From Haloferax gibbonsii ATCC 33959 (GTDB taxonomy: Archaea > Halobacteriota > Halobacteria > Halobacteriales > Haloferacaceae), in contig NZ_AOLJ01000015.1 of assembly GCF_000336775.1 (NCBI RefSeq), positions 1 through 64,000 of the forward strand: a DNA stretch of 64,000 nt, in the 5' to 3' direction. Below the pieces are notes generated by a model. That model had not been told where the DNA came from. It saw nothing but the letters and a program-made list of their open reading frames with translations, and searched no databases. A program made the position numbers and the translations under genes. Below, one piece after another: positions 42,743 through 51,248 of this stretch. Each line of letters starts with the position of its first letter. Position 1 is the stretch's first letter.

Positions 42743-43756
42743 TCAGAGGTACACGTCTTTCACGTCCGCCTGCCCGGCGCGGCGGACGACGGCGCGGACC
42801 ACGTCCTCGACGCCCGCGAGGTTGTCCGTGTCGCCGTCGAGGACCAGCAGCTTGGCGTCGCGGCCCTCCTCGACGAGGCCGTAGTTCAGTCCGGCGATGT
42901 CGGCCCCGTTGACGGTCGCCATGCGGAGAACCTCGGCGGCGGAAACGTCCGCCAGCTTGGAGGTGAACTCCATCTCGCGGAACATCGAGGGGCTGTTGAG
43001 CATCACGTTGTCCGTGCCGAGCGCGACGGTGGTGCGGTCGGCCAGTTCGCGAATCGGCGCGACGCCCGCGTCGGTGACGAGGTTCGACCGCGGGCAGATG
43101 ACGACGGGAATCTCGCTGTCCTCGACGCGTTCGAGGTGGAGCGCCTCCGGGTGGACCATGTGGACGAGGAAGTCCGGTTCGAGGTCCAACGCGGCGTTGA
43201 TGTCGTGGGCGTCGCGCTCGCCCGCGTGGATGCCGAACAGCTTTCCGGCGGCCGCGGTCGCGTTCCGGAGCGCGCCGAACTCGCCGTCGCGCGCACCCGA
43301 CGCGCCGAACCCGTCGGCGATTTCCATCGCGTCGGCCGTCTCGCGCCCGAAGACGACCGCCTCGATGTCGCGGCCGTCGAGCGCCCGCCGGATGACGTCG
43401 ACGCCCTCGACGCCGCCCTCGCGGAACTCCAGACAGGCCGCCGTGCCGCCGGCCTCCATCATCCGGAGCGACCGGTGCATCGCGGCGGCTTTCTCCTCGG
43501 TGCTCGCCGCGCGGAGGAGCCGGTGTTTCAACCCGTCCGGCGGCGCGACGAGGTCGTCGAGCGACAGTCCCTCGCCGGCCTCCTTGGCGATGGAGTCGCC
43601 GAGGTGGGTGTGGGCGTTGACGAACGCGGGCAAGATGATGTCCGTCGACTCGGTCTCTGTCTCCTCGATTGCGGTTATCGTGCCGTCTTCGACGACGACC
43701 CGCCCCTCGACCGGGTCGAAATCGCGGCCGCGGAGTATCGTACCCTCGAGTTGCAT
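42743..43756 (-). CDS. Amidohydrolase-superfamily protein (nucleobase/S-adenosylhomocysteine deaminase-like)
   Basis: A 337-aa metal-dependent hydrolase. It has the beta-sandwich start (GTILRGRDFDPVEGRVVVED), metal-binding FVNAHTHLGDSI, later His residues in FGIHAGERDAHD and HMVHPEALHLE, and the metal Asp in VALGTDNVMLNSPSMFREME. The layout resembles the TRZ/ATZ deaminase group. Substrate cannot be set from sequence. It ends 53 nt upstream of the HD-domain pair in the same direction only by proximity. Confidence 0.87.
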   Translation of the reverse strand: MQLEGTILRGRDFDPVEGRVVVEDGTITAIEETETESTDIILPAFVNAHTHLGDSIAKEAGEGLSLDDLVAPPDGLKHRLLRAASTEEKAAAMHRSLRMMEAGGTAACLEFREGGVEGVDVIRRALDGRDIEAVVFGRETADAMEIADGFGASGARDGEFGALRNATAAAGKLFGIHAGERDAHDINAALDLEPDFLVHMVHPEALHLERVEDSEIPVVICPRSNLVTDAGVAPIRELADRTTVALGTDNVMLNSPSMFREMEFTSKLADVSAAEVLRMATVNGADIAGLNYGLVEEGRDAKLLVLDGDTDNLAGVEDVVRAVVRRAGQADVKDVYL

Positions 43757-43808
43757 CGCTCTCGAATGCGTCTCGGCGGTGCTTGAACCTCCCGTCTCGG
43801 GACGGGGA

Positions 43809-45032
43809 TTACTCGAACTCGTCGAGCGTCGCGTTGAGGCCGCTTCTGACCTCGGCGACGAGCGCGCCGTCGACGTCGAGGCCGAGCACGTCCGCGGCCG
43901 CGCGGCCGACGCGCTCCGTCTCCTCGCGCGGGGCGTAGACGCCGAGTCGCCACTGCTGTTCCTGTGCGGTCCGCAGCGCCTGCACGAGCGGCGACTCCCG
44001 CTCCAACTGCCGAATCTCGCCGTTGACCATCACCCGCGACGACGACTCGGTCATCGACGGGCGCGAGGGCACGTCGAGGATGACCGACTCGGGCGACGCG
44101 TCGGCGGCGTCGGCGATGTCCCGCTCGAACGCCGCGAGCGCGTCGTGCCCGGCGTCGATAATCGAGTCGGGGACGTTCGGCAACTCCGCCCAGACGGCCC
44201 GCTTGTAGAGGTCGCGGGTGGCCAGTCGCTCGGCGAACTCGCTCGTCGAGTCGGTGAGTTTGAGCGCGACGAGCAGGTCGGGGTCGTCCATTCGACGGAG
44301 TTCCTCGGCGTCGATGTCCGGCTCGGCGAGCAGTCGCTCCGACGCGCGCCGGAGCATCGCCTTCGAGATGCGCGCGACGTGGTGCTGGTAGACGGTCGGG
44401 TTCATGAGCGCCCGGGCGAGCAGGAGCGATTCAGCGGTCTGGACGTTTCCCTCGGCGAGGACCAACTCGCCGTCGACGAACGTCAGCTCTCGAATCAGGC
44501 GCTCGTGGTCGATGGTGCCGTAGGGGACGCCGGTGTGGTGGGCGTCGCGGACGAGGTAATCCATCCGGTCGACGTCCAACTCACCGGAGACCAACTGGCC
44601 GAACTCGCCGTCGCCCTCGACTAAGGCGGCGACCCGCTCGGGGTCCAGTCCCTCGTCCTCAAGCGTCTCGCCGACGGTCCCGCGGGCGACGAGTTCCTCC
44701 ACGTCGTCGTGGTACTTGCCGGTGTGGCGGTGGGTCACGTCCTCGATGTTGTGGCTGTAGGGTCCGTGGCCCACGTCGTGGAGGAGCGCCGCGGCCTCGA
44801 CGTGGGCGGCGGCGTCGCCCTCGATGCCGAGGTGCGAGAGGGCGCGGGAGGCGAGGTGGTAGACGCCGAGGCTGTGTTCGAACCGCGTGTGGTTCGCCGA
44901 GGGGTAGACCAGTTGGACGGTTCCCAACTGCTTGATGCGCCGGAGTCGCTGCATCTCCGGCGTATCGAGGAGGGCTTCGGCCGCGCCCTCGACCTCGATG
45001 TGGTCGTGGACGCTGTCCTTGATGGTCGTCAT
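43809..45032 (-). CDS. HD-domain phosphohydrolase (dGTPase/SAMHD1-like), copy 1
   Basis: A 407-aa HD-superfamily protein. The metal ligands are visible: His53 in HTRFEHSLGVYHLA, His85-Asp86 in ALLHDVGHGPYSH, and a later Asp in GELDVDRMDYLVRDAHHTGV. These match archaeal SAMHD1/dGTPase-like triphosphohydrolases, which hydrolyse dNTPs or other nucleotides. The C-terminal ~100 residues form an extra domain ending NATLDEFE. ATG 45032 starts the conserved MTTIKDSVHDHI. It is a tandem paralogue of the gene at 45103-46275. Confidence 0.9.
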   Translation of the reverse strand: MTTIKDSVHDHIEVEGAAEALLDTPEMQRLRRIKQLGTVQLVYPSANHTRFEHSLGVYHLASRALSHLGIEGDAAAHVEAAALLHDVGHGPYSHNIEDVTHRHTGKYHDDVEELVARGTVGETLEDEGLDPERVAALVEGDGEFGQLVSGELDVDRMDYLVRDAHHTGVPYGTIDHERLIRELTFVDGELVLAEGNVQTAESLLLARALMNPTVYQHHVARISKAMLRRASERLLAEPDIDAEELRRMDDPDLLVALKLTDSTSEFAERLATRDLYKRAVWAELPNVPDSIIDAGHDALAAFERDIADAADASPESVILDVPSRPSMTESSSRVMVNGEIRQLERESPLVQALRTAQEQQWRLGVYAPREETERVGRAAADVLGLDVDGALVAEVRSGLNATLDEFE

Positions 45033-45102
45033 TGTGGGTGAATCGGCCGCCATCGGTGAAAAAGGGTCGGACGGGTGGTGTGTCTCCGGCTCTCTCCGCG
45101 CC

Positions 45103-46275
45103 TCAGACCGGGGTCGTCACGCGAACCGGAAGCCCGAGCACGTCCACGGCGGCCGCGGCCACCTCGTCGCGGACCGCGTCGGGCGCGTAGACGCCGAGTC
45201 GCCACTGCGTCCGCTCGGCCGACCGGAGCGCGCCCACGAGTTCCGAGGCGTCTTCGAGCCGCCGGACGACGCCGTTGACGACGACGCGCGACCGGGACTC
45301 CTTGATTCGCGGGCGCGACGGCGCGTCCACGATGACCGACTCGGGCGACACGTCGGCGGCGTCGGCGACGTCCCGCTCGGCCGCCCGCGTCGCCTCGAAG
45401 TCGAGTTCGACCACGTCGGTCGGCACGGCGTCGATGGGGGCCCAGACGGCCCGCTTGTAGAGGTCGCGGCGCTCGATTCGGCGGCCGAGGTCGGGCACGC
45501 GCTCGCCGAGCGCGACGAGCAGGTCGTGGTCGGCCATCCGGACGAACGCCTCGATTGGCACGCCGCCGTCGACGAGGCGCTCGGAGGCGCGTTCGAGCAT
45601 CGCGCCCGCGATGCGGGAGACGTGGTGACGGTAGACGGTCGCGTTCATCAGTGCCCGCGCGAGAAGGAGCGATTCGGCGGTCTGGACGTTCCCCTCGGCC
45701 AACACGAGTTCACCGTCCCGGTACCGGAGTTCGCGGATGAGGCGGCCGTGGTCGATAGTGCCGTAGGGGACGCCCGTGTGGTGGGCGTCGCGGACGAGGT
45801 AGTCCATCCGGTCGACGTCCAACTCGCCCGAAACCAACTGGCCGAGGCCGCCCGCGCCGTCGACCATGTCAGCGACGCGGGCGGGGTCGAGGCCGTGGTC
45901 GATCAGGACGTCGCCGACCTCGGTCCCGTCGAGCAGATGGTGAATCTCGTCGTGGTCGCGGCCGGTGCGCCGGCGGATGAGGTCCTCGGTCTGGTGGCCG
46001 TAGGGGCCGTGGCCGATGTCGTGGAGGAGCGCGGCGGCGCGGACGTGAGCGGCGCGGTCGCCGTCGACGCCGAGGTGCGAGAGGGCGCGGGAGGCGAGGT
46101 GGTAGACGCCGAGGCTGTGTTCGAACCGCGTGTGGCTCGCGGAGGGGTAGACGAGCCGGACCGTCGAGAGCTGTTTGATGTGTCGAAGCCGCTGGAAGGC
46201 GGGCGTATCGACGAGTTCGGCGGCCACGGGGTCGAGCGAGATGTAGTCGTGGACGCTGTCCTTGACGGCGGTCAT
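45103..46275 (-). CDS. HD-domain phosphohydrolase (dGTPase/SAMHD1-like), copy 2
   Basis: A 390-aa paralogue of the neighbouring gene, with the same HD set: HTRFEHSLGVYHLASRALSH, ALLHDIGHGPYGHQ and GELDVDRMDYLVRDAHHTGV. All metal ligands are retained, so both copies may be active. It lies 70 nt upstream of copy 1 in the same direction. A 67-bp stretch (46069-46135) is identical to 44826-44892 of copy 1, suggesting recent duplication or gene conversion. Confidence 0.9.
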   Translation of the reverse strand: MTAVKDSVHDYISLDPVAAELVDTPAFQRLRHIKQLSTVRLVYPSASHTRFEHSLGVYHLASRALSHLGVDGDRAAHVRAAALLHDIGHGPYGHQTEDLIRRRTGRDHDEIHHLLDGTEVGDVLIDHGLDPARVADMVDGAGGLGQLVSGELDVDRMDYLVRDAHHTGVPYGTIDHGRLIRELRYRDGELVLAEGNVQTAESLLLARALMNATVYRHHVSRIAGAMLERASERLVDGGVPIEAFVRMADHDLLVALGERVPDLGRRIERRDLYKRAVWAPIDAVPTDVVELDFEATRAAERDVADAADVSPESVIVDAPSRPRIKESRSRVVVNGVVRRLEDASELVGALRSAERTQWRLGVYAPDAVRDEVAAAAVDVLGLPVRVTTPV

Positions 46276-46374
46276 AGCGGGTGTTGCACGAGAGGAGTCA
46301 AATAGCCGAGCATTCGGGTCGTCGCGGGGACGGAATGGCTGCCCGTGCGGCTGTTCGGCCCCGTGCCGCCCGCT

Positions 46375-46977
46375 TCACCGCTGGGAGAACTGCCCGACGA
46401 CCTGCTCTGCAGTCGCGTCGGCGACGACGCCGACGAGGTGCGCGCGGTAGGCGGGTCGGCTGACGACCCCGGTTCCGGCGCTGTCGACCGACGCTTCGAC
46501 CGACCCCGCGAGGTCGGGACCGTCGGTCGACTCGAAGACGAGCGCGTCGCCCGAGAGCGCCGCGTCGACGTGTCTCGCGTGCCCGCCGGCGTCGAAGGCC
46601 GCGCGCCACGCCACCGACCCCGCAGGCGCGACCGGGTTCCAGCGCGAGTCCCACTCGTCCACGACGACGACCACGACCGGACCATCAACGTCCTCGTCGC
46701 GGGCGTCGGCCGGTTCGAGGGTCACGCCGCGCTCCGCGAACGATTCGACGAGTGCTGCCGTGAGGTCGTCGCGGACGGCTTCGGGCGCGTCGACCACGAG
46801 GGTCCCGTCGGTAACCGGCGGGAGCGAATCGACGTTCGCCCCGCCCGACGCGGCGGTCGCCGAGGCCGTCGTCTCGTAGCTCGCCGCCTCGAAATCGAGG
46901 GCGAGCAGGCCACCGGCGACGGCGGCGACGACGAGAACGACCGCGACCGCGACCGTGGTTCGAGGTGACAATTCCAT
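46375..46977 (-). CDS. Membrane-anchored extracytoplasmic protein, unknown function
   Basis: A 200-aa protein with one N-terminal helix (residues ~8-27, TVAVAVVLVVAAVAGGLLAL) and an exported domain: a YETTASATAASGGANVDSLP linker, then TDGTLVVDAPEAVRDDLTAA, VESFAERGVTLEPADARDED and a C-terminal AHLVGVVADATAEQVVGQFS. It is not Tat-type and has no lipobox. ATG 46977 is chosen because the helix then begins at the N-terminus. No family is recognised. Confidence 0.75.
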   Translation of the reverse strand: MELSPRTTVAVAVVLVVAAVAGGLLALDFEAASYETTASATAASGGANVDSLPPVTDGTLVVDAPEAVRDDLTAALVESFAERGVTLEPADARDEDVDGPVVVVVVDEWDSRWNPVAPAGSVAWRAAFDAGGHARHVDAALSGDALVFESTDGPDLAGSVEASVDSAGTGVVSRPAYRAHLVGVVADATAEQVVGQFSQR

Positions 46978-47111
46978 GGATGGTATATTCGTCTCGCTGC
47001 GGCGATAGCCGTTCTGTGACGCGTGTTGTCTGTAGTCCGCCCCGTCGAACGGTGATGGCGGTGGTTCGACCGCCCACAAACCGTTTCACTCGGGGGCGAC
47101 GAGACGCTGAC

Positions 47112-47372
47112 ATGAGTCTCCGCTCGGCGCTCGGAAACGCCGTCGGCTACGCGCTCCTCGGCTTCGCCTGTCTCTCCGTGGCTTTCGCGGGCTACTGGGC
47201 CGCGATGAGCGCCTTGACCGGCGTGACTGCCGGGCGCGTGATGTTCGTCGTCTCCGGCCTCGGAGCGGCCGTGACGACCGGCTTTTCGGGTTATTTCGTC
47301 AGGAAGGCGGTCGCCGGACAGGTGATGCCCGCTGAGTTCGACGTGTCGGTGGCCTACCGCGGCGGGCCCTGA
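47112..47372 (+). CDS. Small two-helix membrane protein
   Basis: An 86-aa protein starting MSLRSALGNAVGYALLGFAC, with helices at ~10-32 and ~40-62 (GRVMFVVSGLGAAVTTGFSG) and a short tail (MPAEFDVSVAYRGGP). ATG 47112 is used; the frame is open upstream but the peptide there is not membrane-like. No characterised family is recognised. It lies upstream of cofD. Confidence 0.7.
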   Translation: MSLRSALGNAVGYALLGFACLSVAFAGYWAAMSALTGVTAGRVMFVVSGLGAAVTTGFSGYFVRKAVAGQVMPAEFDVSVAYRGGP

Positions 47373-47477
47373 CGAGGGCTTCGTCGGTCTCCGCGGCCGT
47401 ATCGACCGCGTGGACCGCGACCGGCCGTCGTCTCCGGTGAAGGAACTTTCAAACGGACACTCGCCCTACGGCGCACC

Positions 47478-48470
47478 ATGGTCACCTTCCTCGCCGGGGG
47501 TACGGGCACCCCCAAACTCCTCGACGGGGCCGCCGGGGTGTTCGACCCCGCCGAGACGACCGTCGTCGCCAACACCGGCGACGACGTGGAACTCGGCGGC
47601 CACCTCGTCTGTCCCGACGTGGACACCGTCCTCTTCGCCGGCGGCGGCGTCCTCGACACCGACCGCTGGTGGGGCGTCGCCGGCGACACCACCGCGACCG
47701 ACGACGAACTCCACCGGCTCGCCGACGCGGCCGGCCTCGAACCCGGCCCGCGATACCTCCCCGAGTCGGCCCAGACCACCGGCCGCGACATCGCCCGCTG
47801 GCGTCGCTTCTCCGGCGTCGCGGAGTTCATGGAAATCGGCGACCGCGACCGCGCGGTCCACATCACCCGAACCTCGCTTCTCGACGAAGGGGACACGCTG
47901 ACCGAGGTCACGGAAACCCTCGCCGACGCCTTCGACCTCGACGCGTCGCTCCTCCCGATGAGCGACGACCCCGTGGCGACGCTGATTCACACCGACGAGG
48001 GGACGATGCACTTCCAGGAGTACTGGGTCCACCGCCGGGCAGACCCCGCCGTCCGCGACGTTGAGTTCCGCGGCGCTGCCGACGCGACCGTCACCGACGA
48101 GGTCGCCGACGCCCTCGCGGACCCCGTCGTCGTCGGTCCCTCGAACCCGGTCACGAGCATCGGGCCGATGCTCGCCATCGACGGCTTCGCGGACGCCCTC
48201 GCCGACACGCCGGTCGTCGCCGTCTCGCCGTTCGTCGAGGACACCGTGTTCTCCGGGCCCGCCGCCGACCTCATGGAGGGCGTCGGCTACGACCCCTCGA
48301 CCGCGGGCGTCGCCGAGGCCTACCCCTTCGCCGACGCGTTCGTCCTCGACCGCGACGACGGCACCGACCTCGACCGCCCGGTGGTCAGAACCGACACCCG
48401 AATCGACGGCCCGGAAGACGCCGAGCGCGTCGCCCGCGCCGTCGCCGAGGCGCTCGCGGAGGTGTCGTGA
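47478..48470 (+). CDS. cofD: 2-phospho-L-lactate transferase (F420 biosynthesis)
   Basis: A 330-aa enzyme that transfers a phospholactyl (or phosphoenolpyruvyl) group to Fo, giving F420-0. The CofD signature is present: [40 protein letters not shown], and the Fo/GTP-site [23 protein letters not shown]-like TTTCAAAC lies ~27 nt upstream. It begins a tight operon in which the next three genes overlap end to start. Confidence 0.95.
   Translation: MVTFLAGGTGTPKLLDGAAGVFDPAETTVVANTGDDVELGGHLVCPDVDTVLFAGGGVLDTDRWWGVAGDTTATDDELHRLADAAGLEPGPRYLPESAQTTGRDIARWRRFSGVAEFMEIGDRDRAVHITRTSLLDEGDTLTEVTETLADAFDLDASLLPMSDDPVATLIHTDEGTMHFQEYWVHRRADPAVRDVEFRGAADATVTDEVADALADPVVVGPSNPVTSIGPMLAIDGFADALADTPVVAVSPFVEDTVFSGPAADLMEGVGYDPSTAGVAEAYPFADAFVLDRDDGTDLDRPVVRTDTRIDGPEDAERVARAVAEALAEVS
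48458..48464 (+). promoter_or_regulatory. Shine-Dalgarno GGAGGTG for the Dus-like gene
   Basis: GGAGGTG lies inside the 3' end of cofD, 5 nt before ATG 48470. This spacing favours ATG 48470 over the adjacent GTG 48467 and shows leadered, coupled translation inside the operon. Confidence 0.6.
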
Positions 48471-49261
48471 TGTTCGACCCGCGCGTCGCCGTCGCGAGCC
48501 TCAGCGGCGAGTCCGACGCCGCGTGGGCGGACGCCGCGGCACCGCACGTCGGCGCGGCGTTCCTCGGCGGCGTCGCCCTCGACGACGCCTCGCAGGCGGC
48601 GGCCCGCGAACTCGTCGCCCGCGGGCGCTCGGAGTTCCTCGCCGACGACCCGGTCGCCTTCGTCTCCGACCAACTCGCTTCCCTCGCCGGATTCGACGGC
48701 GAGGACCGCTTCGTCGCGGTCAACGTCAGGGCGACCTCGCCGGCCCCGATTCGGGAGGTCGCGGCCGTCTGCGCCGACCGCGGCGCGGGCGTGGAGATAA
48801 ACGCCCACTGCCGACAGGACGAACTCCGCGCCGTCGGCTGCGGCGAGACGCTCCTGCGCGACACCGACCGACTGGCCTCGTACGTCGCCGCGGCCGCCGA
48901 GTCGGGCGCGCCGGTCGGCGCGAAAGTCCGTGCCGAAATCGACGATGTGGACCTCCCGAGTCTCGCGGTCGCGCTCGCCGACGCCGGAGCCGACTGGGTC
49001 CACGTCGACGCGATGGACTCCGAGGCCGTGATTGCCGACGTGGCCGCCGCCGCGCCCGAACTCTTCCTCGTCGCCAACAACGGCGTCCGCGACCGCGAGA
49101 CGGCGACCGAGTACCTCGATTACGGGGCCGACGCGGTGAGCGTCGGGCGGCCGAGCGACAACCCGGCGGTCCTCCGCCGGGTCCGAACCGCCGTGGACGA
49201 CTGGTTCGGTGGCCGCGAGGACGCGGCCGATTCGGGCGACGAGAGCGGGGTGTCCGCCTGA
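48470..49261 (+). CDS. Dihydrouridine-synthase-like TIM-barrel flavoprotein
   Basis: A 263-aa TIM-barrel protein related to Dus enzymes. VAVNVRATSPAPIREVAAVC leads to VEINAHCRQDELRAVGCGET, where Cys of NAHC matches the Dus catalytic NxxC; FMN-phosphate binding is suggested by LVANNGVRDRETATEYLDYG and ADAVSVGRPS. It is shorter than true Dus (about 320 aa), lacking the C-terminal tRNA-binding helical domain, so a different substrate is possible. It overlaps cofD by 1 nt (TGATG) and citG-like by 1 nt. Confidence 0.8.
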   Translation: MFDPRVAVASLSGESDAAWADAAAPHVGAAFLGGVALDDASQAAARELVARGRSEFLADDPVAFVSDQLASLAGFDGEDRFVAVNVRATSPAPIREVAAVCADRGAGVEINAHCRQDELRAVGCGETLLRDTDRLASYVAAAAESGAPVGAKVRAEIDDVDLPSLAVALADAGADWVHVDAMDSEAVIADVAAAAPELFLVANNGVRDRETATEYLDYGADAVSVGRPSDNPAVLRRVRTAVDDWFGGREDAADSGDESGVSA

Positions 49262-50121
49262 TGGTCGCGCCCGTCTCCGACCGCGGGTTCGGCCCCGCGC
49301 GCCACGCCGAACTCGCGCTCCTGCTCGAAGTCGCCGGCACGCCCAAGCCGGGGAACGTCGACCGCCGCCGCGACCTCTCGGACCTGCACTTCGAGCACTT
49401 CCTGACGGGCGCGGTCGGCTCCGCGGCCGGCCTCGGACTCGCCGCGTCGGGCGCGCCCGTCGGCGAGGCGTTCGAGGAGGCGGTCGCCGGCATGAGCCGA
49501 CAGGGCGGCGGGAACACGCAGTTCGGCTGTCTCCTGCTTCTCGCCCCGCTCGTCCGGGCCGCGGCCGACGGCGACCGAAACCTCTCGCCCGCCGGGGCGA
49601 CCGACGTGGTCGAGTCGACCACCGTCGCCGACGCGGTCGATTTCTACCGCGCCTTCGAACACGTCGACGTGGCCGTCGGCGACGTGCCCGAGGACGCCCC
49701 CGACCTCGACGTTCGGCGCGGCGGCGACGCGGCCGACGCGCTCCGGGACCGCGAGTTCACGCTCTACGACGTGATGGACCTCAGCGCCGAGCGCGACGCC
49801 AACGCCCGCGAGTGGGCCGGCGGCTTCGCCCGGACCTTCCGCGCGGCCGAGGCCATCCTCGCCGACGACGGCCCCGTCACCGACCGCGTCGCTCGCGCGT
49901 TTCTCGACCTCCTCGCGGAGGAACCGGACACGCTCGTCGCGACGAACCACGGCGAGGCCGTCGCCCGCGACGTGATGGACCGCGCGGCCGCGGTCTCGGA
50001 CCTCGACGAGGCCGAGGAACTGGCCGACGAGTTCGTCGCCGAGGGAATCAACCCCGGCACGACCGCCGACATCGTCTGCGCGGCGACGTTCGTCGCGCTG
50101 GAGCGGGGGGTCCCGCTGTGA
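49261..50121 (+). CDS. Triphosphoribosyl-dephospho-CoA synthase-like (CitG/MdcB family)
   Basis: A 286-aa CitG-family protein. Family motifs: ELALLLEVAGTPKPGNVDRR, GLAASGAPVGEAFEEAVAGM, the glycine-rich GGGNTQFGCLLLLAPLVRAA, and EGINPGTTADIVCAATFVAL. In bacteria CitG makes the prosthetic-group precursor of citrate lyase or malonate decarboxylase, but neither enzyme is present here. Archaeal homologues probably act on another nucleotide cofactor. It overlaps its neighbours (TGATG, GTGA) in the cofD operon. Confidence 0.85.
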   Translation: MVAPVSDRGFGPARHAELALLLEVAGTPKPGNVDRRRDLSDLHFEHFLTGAVGSAAGLGLAASGAPVGEAFEEAVAGMSRQGGGNTQFGCLLLLAPLVRAAADGDRNLSPAGATDVVESTTVADAVDFYRAFEHVDVAVGDVPEDAPDLDVRRGGDAADALRDREFTLYDVMDLSAERDANAREWAGGFARTFRAAEAILADDGPVTDRVARAFLDLLAEEPDTLVATNHGEAVARDVMDRAAAVSDLDEAEELADEFVAEGINPGTTADIVCAATFVALERGVPL

Positions 50122-50819
50122 GCGACGACGAGACAGTGGACGCGGGACGTCGAGCCGGCGACCGCGACAGCGACGACTGGCCCGTCGAACTCCGCGGCGT
50201 CACCGAGACGGTCGTCGCCACGCTCGGGCCGAACGACCGGTGGAACTTCGCGGCGCTCGGCGTCCGCGCGCCGGAGTCCGACGCCGGAACCGACGATAGC
50301 GGCGGCTCGGCTACCGGCTCTCCCCCGCCCGCGACCGCGACGACGTGGGGAAACACCCGAACCCGTCGGAACTTCCACCGGCAGGGGGGCGGCGTCGTCC
50401 AGTTCGTCTCCGACCCGCGGGCGTTCGTCGAGGCCGCGATGACCATCTACGAGCGAGACTCGCCGCTCCTCGATTCGGCCGACGCGTGGGCCGAAGTCGA
50501 GGCGACCGCGGTCGATTCCGGCGAGGACGGCGGGACCGAGTGGGAGGAATGGGAACTCCGGCCCGTCGATGCCGCGGTCGAGCAACGCCGACCGTTCACC
50601 ATCAATCGCGGCTTCGGCGCGGTCATCGACGCGACGGTGGCGGCCTCGCGCCTCGACGTGCCGGCGTTCGACACCGACGACCTGCTGGACCGGCTCGCGT
50701 ACTTCGCCGAGACGGTCGGGAAATGCGGCGGGGAAAGAGAGCGCGAGGCGTTCGCGCGAATCGACGAGTTGACGGGCTGGCGCGAGCGGGCGGCCGCGAG
50801 ACGGAACGAATCGTTTTAG
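50118..50819 (+). CDS. DUF447 protein
   Basis: A 233-aa protein starting at GTG 50118. The DUF447 beta-barrel core reads VELRGVTETVVATLGPNDRW with NFAALGVRAPE, a variable acidic insert, then TRTRRNFHRQGGGVVQFVSD (the DUF447 core is split-barrel, FMN-binding-like). The C-terminal half is helical, with TINRGFGAVIDATVAASRLD. The family has flavin-reductase-like fold but no known reaction. It overlaps the CitG-like gene by 4 nt (GTGA); its 3' end contains the rps17e promoter. Confidence 0.82.
   Translation: MSDDETVDAGRRAGDRDSDDWPVELRGVTETVVATLGPNDRWNFAALGVRAPESDAGTDDSGGSATGSPPPATATTWGNTRTRRNFHRQGGGVVQFVSDPRAFVEAAMTIYERDSPLLDSADAWAEVEATAVDSGEDGGTEWEEWELRPVDAAVEQRRPFTINRGFGAVIDATVAASRLDVPAFDTDDLLDRLAYFAETVGKCGGEREREAFARIDELTGWRERAAARRNESF
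50809..50818 (+). promoter_or_regulatory. TATA-like box of rps17e inside DUF447
   Basis: CGTTTTAGTG at the very 3' end of the DUF447 gene, including part of its stop codon, is centred about 30 nt before ATG 50844. It suggests that the ribosomal protein gene has its own, mostly leaderless promoter besides operon read-through. Confidence 0.5.
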
Positions 50820-50843
50820 TGTTCGTCCGGGGAATCTTCCGAC

Positions 50844-51032
50844 ATGGCAATCAAGCCCAAGTACGTCAAGCAGCTTGGTAACATCCTGCTGGAGCGATAC
50901 CCGCAGGCGTTCAACACGGACTTCGAGACGAACAAGGACAGCGTCGAAGAACTGACCACGGTCGAGTCGAAGGGCGTCCGCAACCGCATCGCCGGCTACA
51001 TCACGCGCAAGAAGGGCGGCCAGGGCGCGTAA
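50844..51032 (+). CDS. rps17e: 30S ribosomal protein S17e
   Basis: A 62-aa ribosomal protein of the archaeal/eukaryotic S17e family: MAIKPKYVKQLGNILLERYP, QAFNTDFETNKDSVEELTTV, ESKGVRNRIAGYITRKKGGQ. Full length for the family. It has its own promoter (50809) just after the cofD operon. Confidence 0.97.
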   Translation: MAIKPKYVKQLGNILLERYPQAFNTDFETNKDSVEELTTVESKGVRNRIAGYITRKKGGQGA

Positions 51033-51217
51033 GTTCGAGTCAGTCGATTCTCTCTGCGAACACATCTTCTCCAGCCCGCGCGGAGCGGCCGCGCCGGTCC
51101 GCGCGCGACGGGCCGCGCGACGCCCGCACGGCTCGGTCCCCAGTAAACGATTCCCGTACGAACTGCTCCCCACCGTTCCCCTCCGCTCACCATCGCTTTC
51201 GACCGGTCCGGAGGAAG

Positions 51218-51226
51218 CGTTTAGTC
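51218..51226 (+). promoter_or_regulatory. TATA-like box of the phosphodiesterase gene
   Basis: CGTTTAGTC lies about 27 nt before ATG 51249, within the 216-nt C/G-rich spacer after rps17e. This places the transcript start at or beside the ATG (leaderless) and confirms 51249. Confidence 0.55.
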
Positions 51227-51248
51227 CGCCCTCCCGCGATGCACCGAC

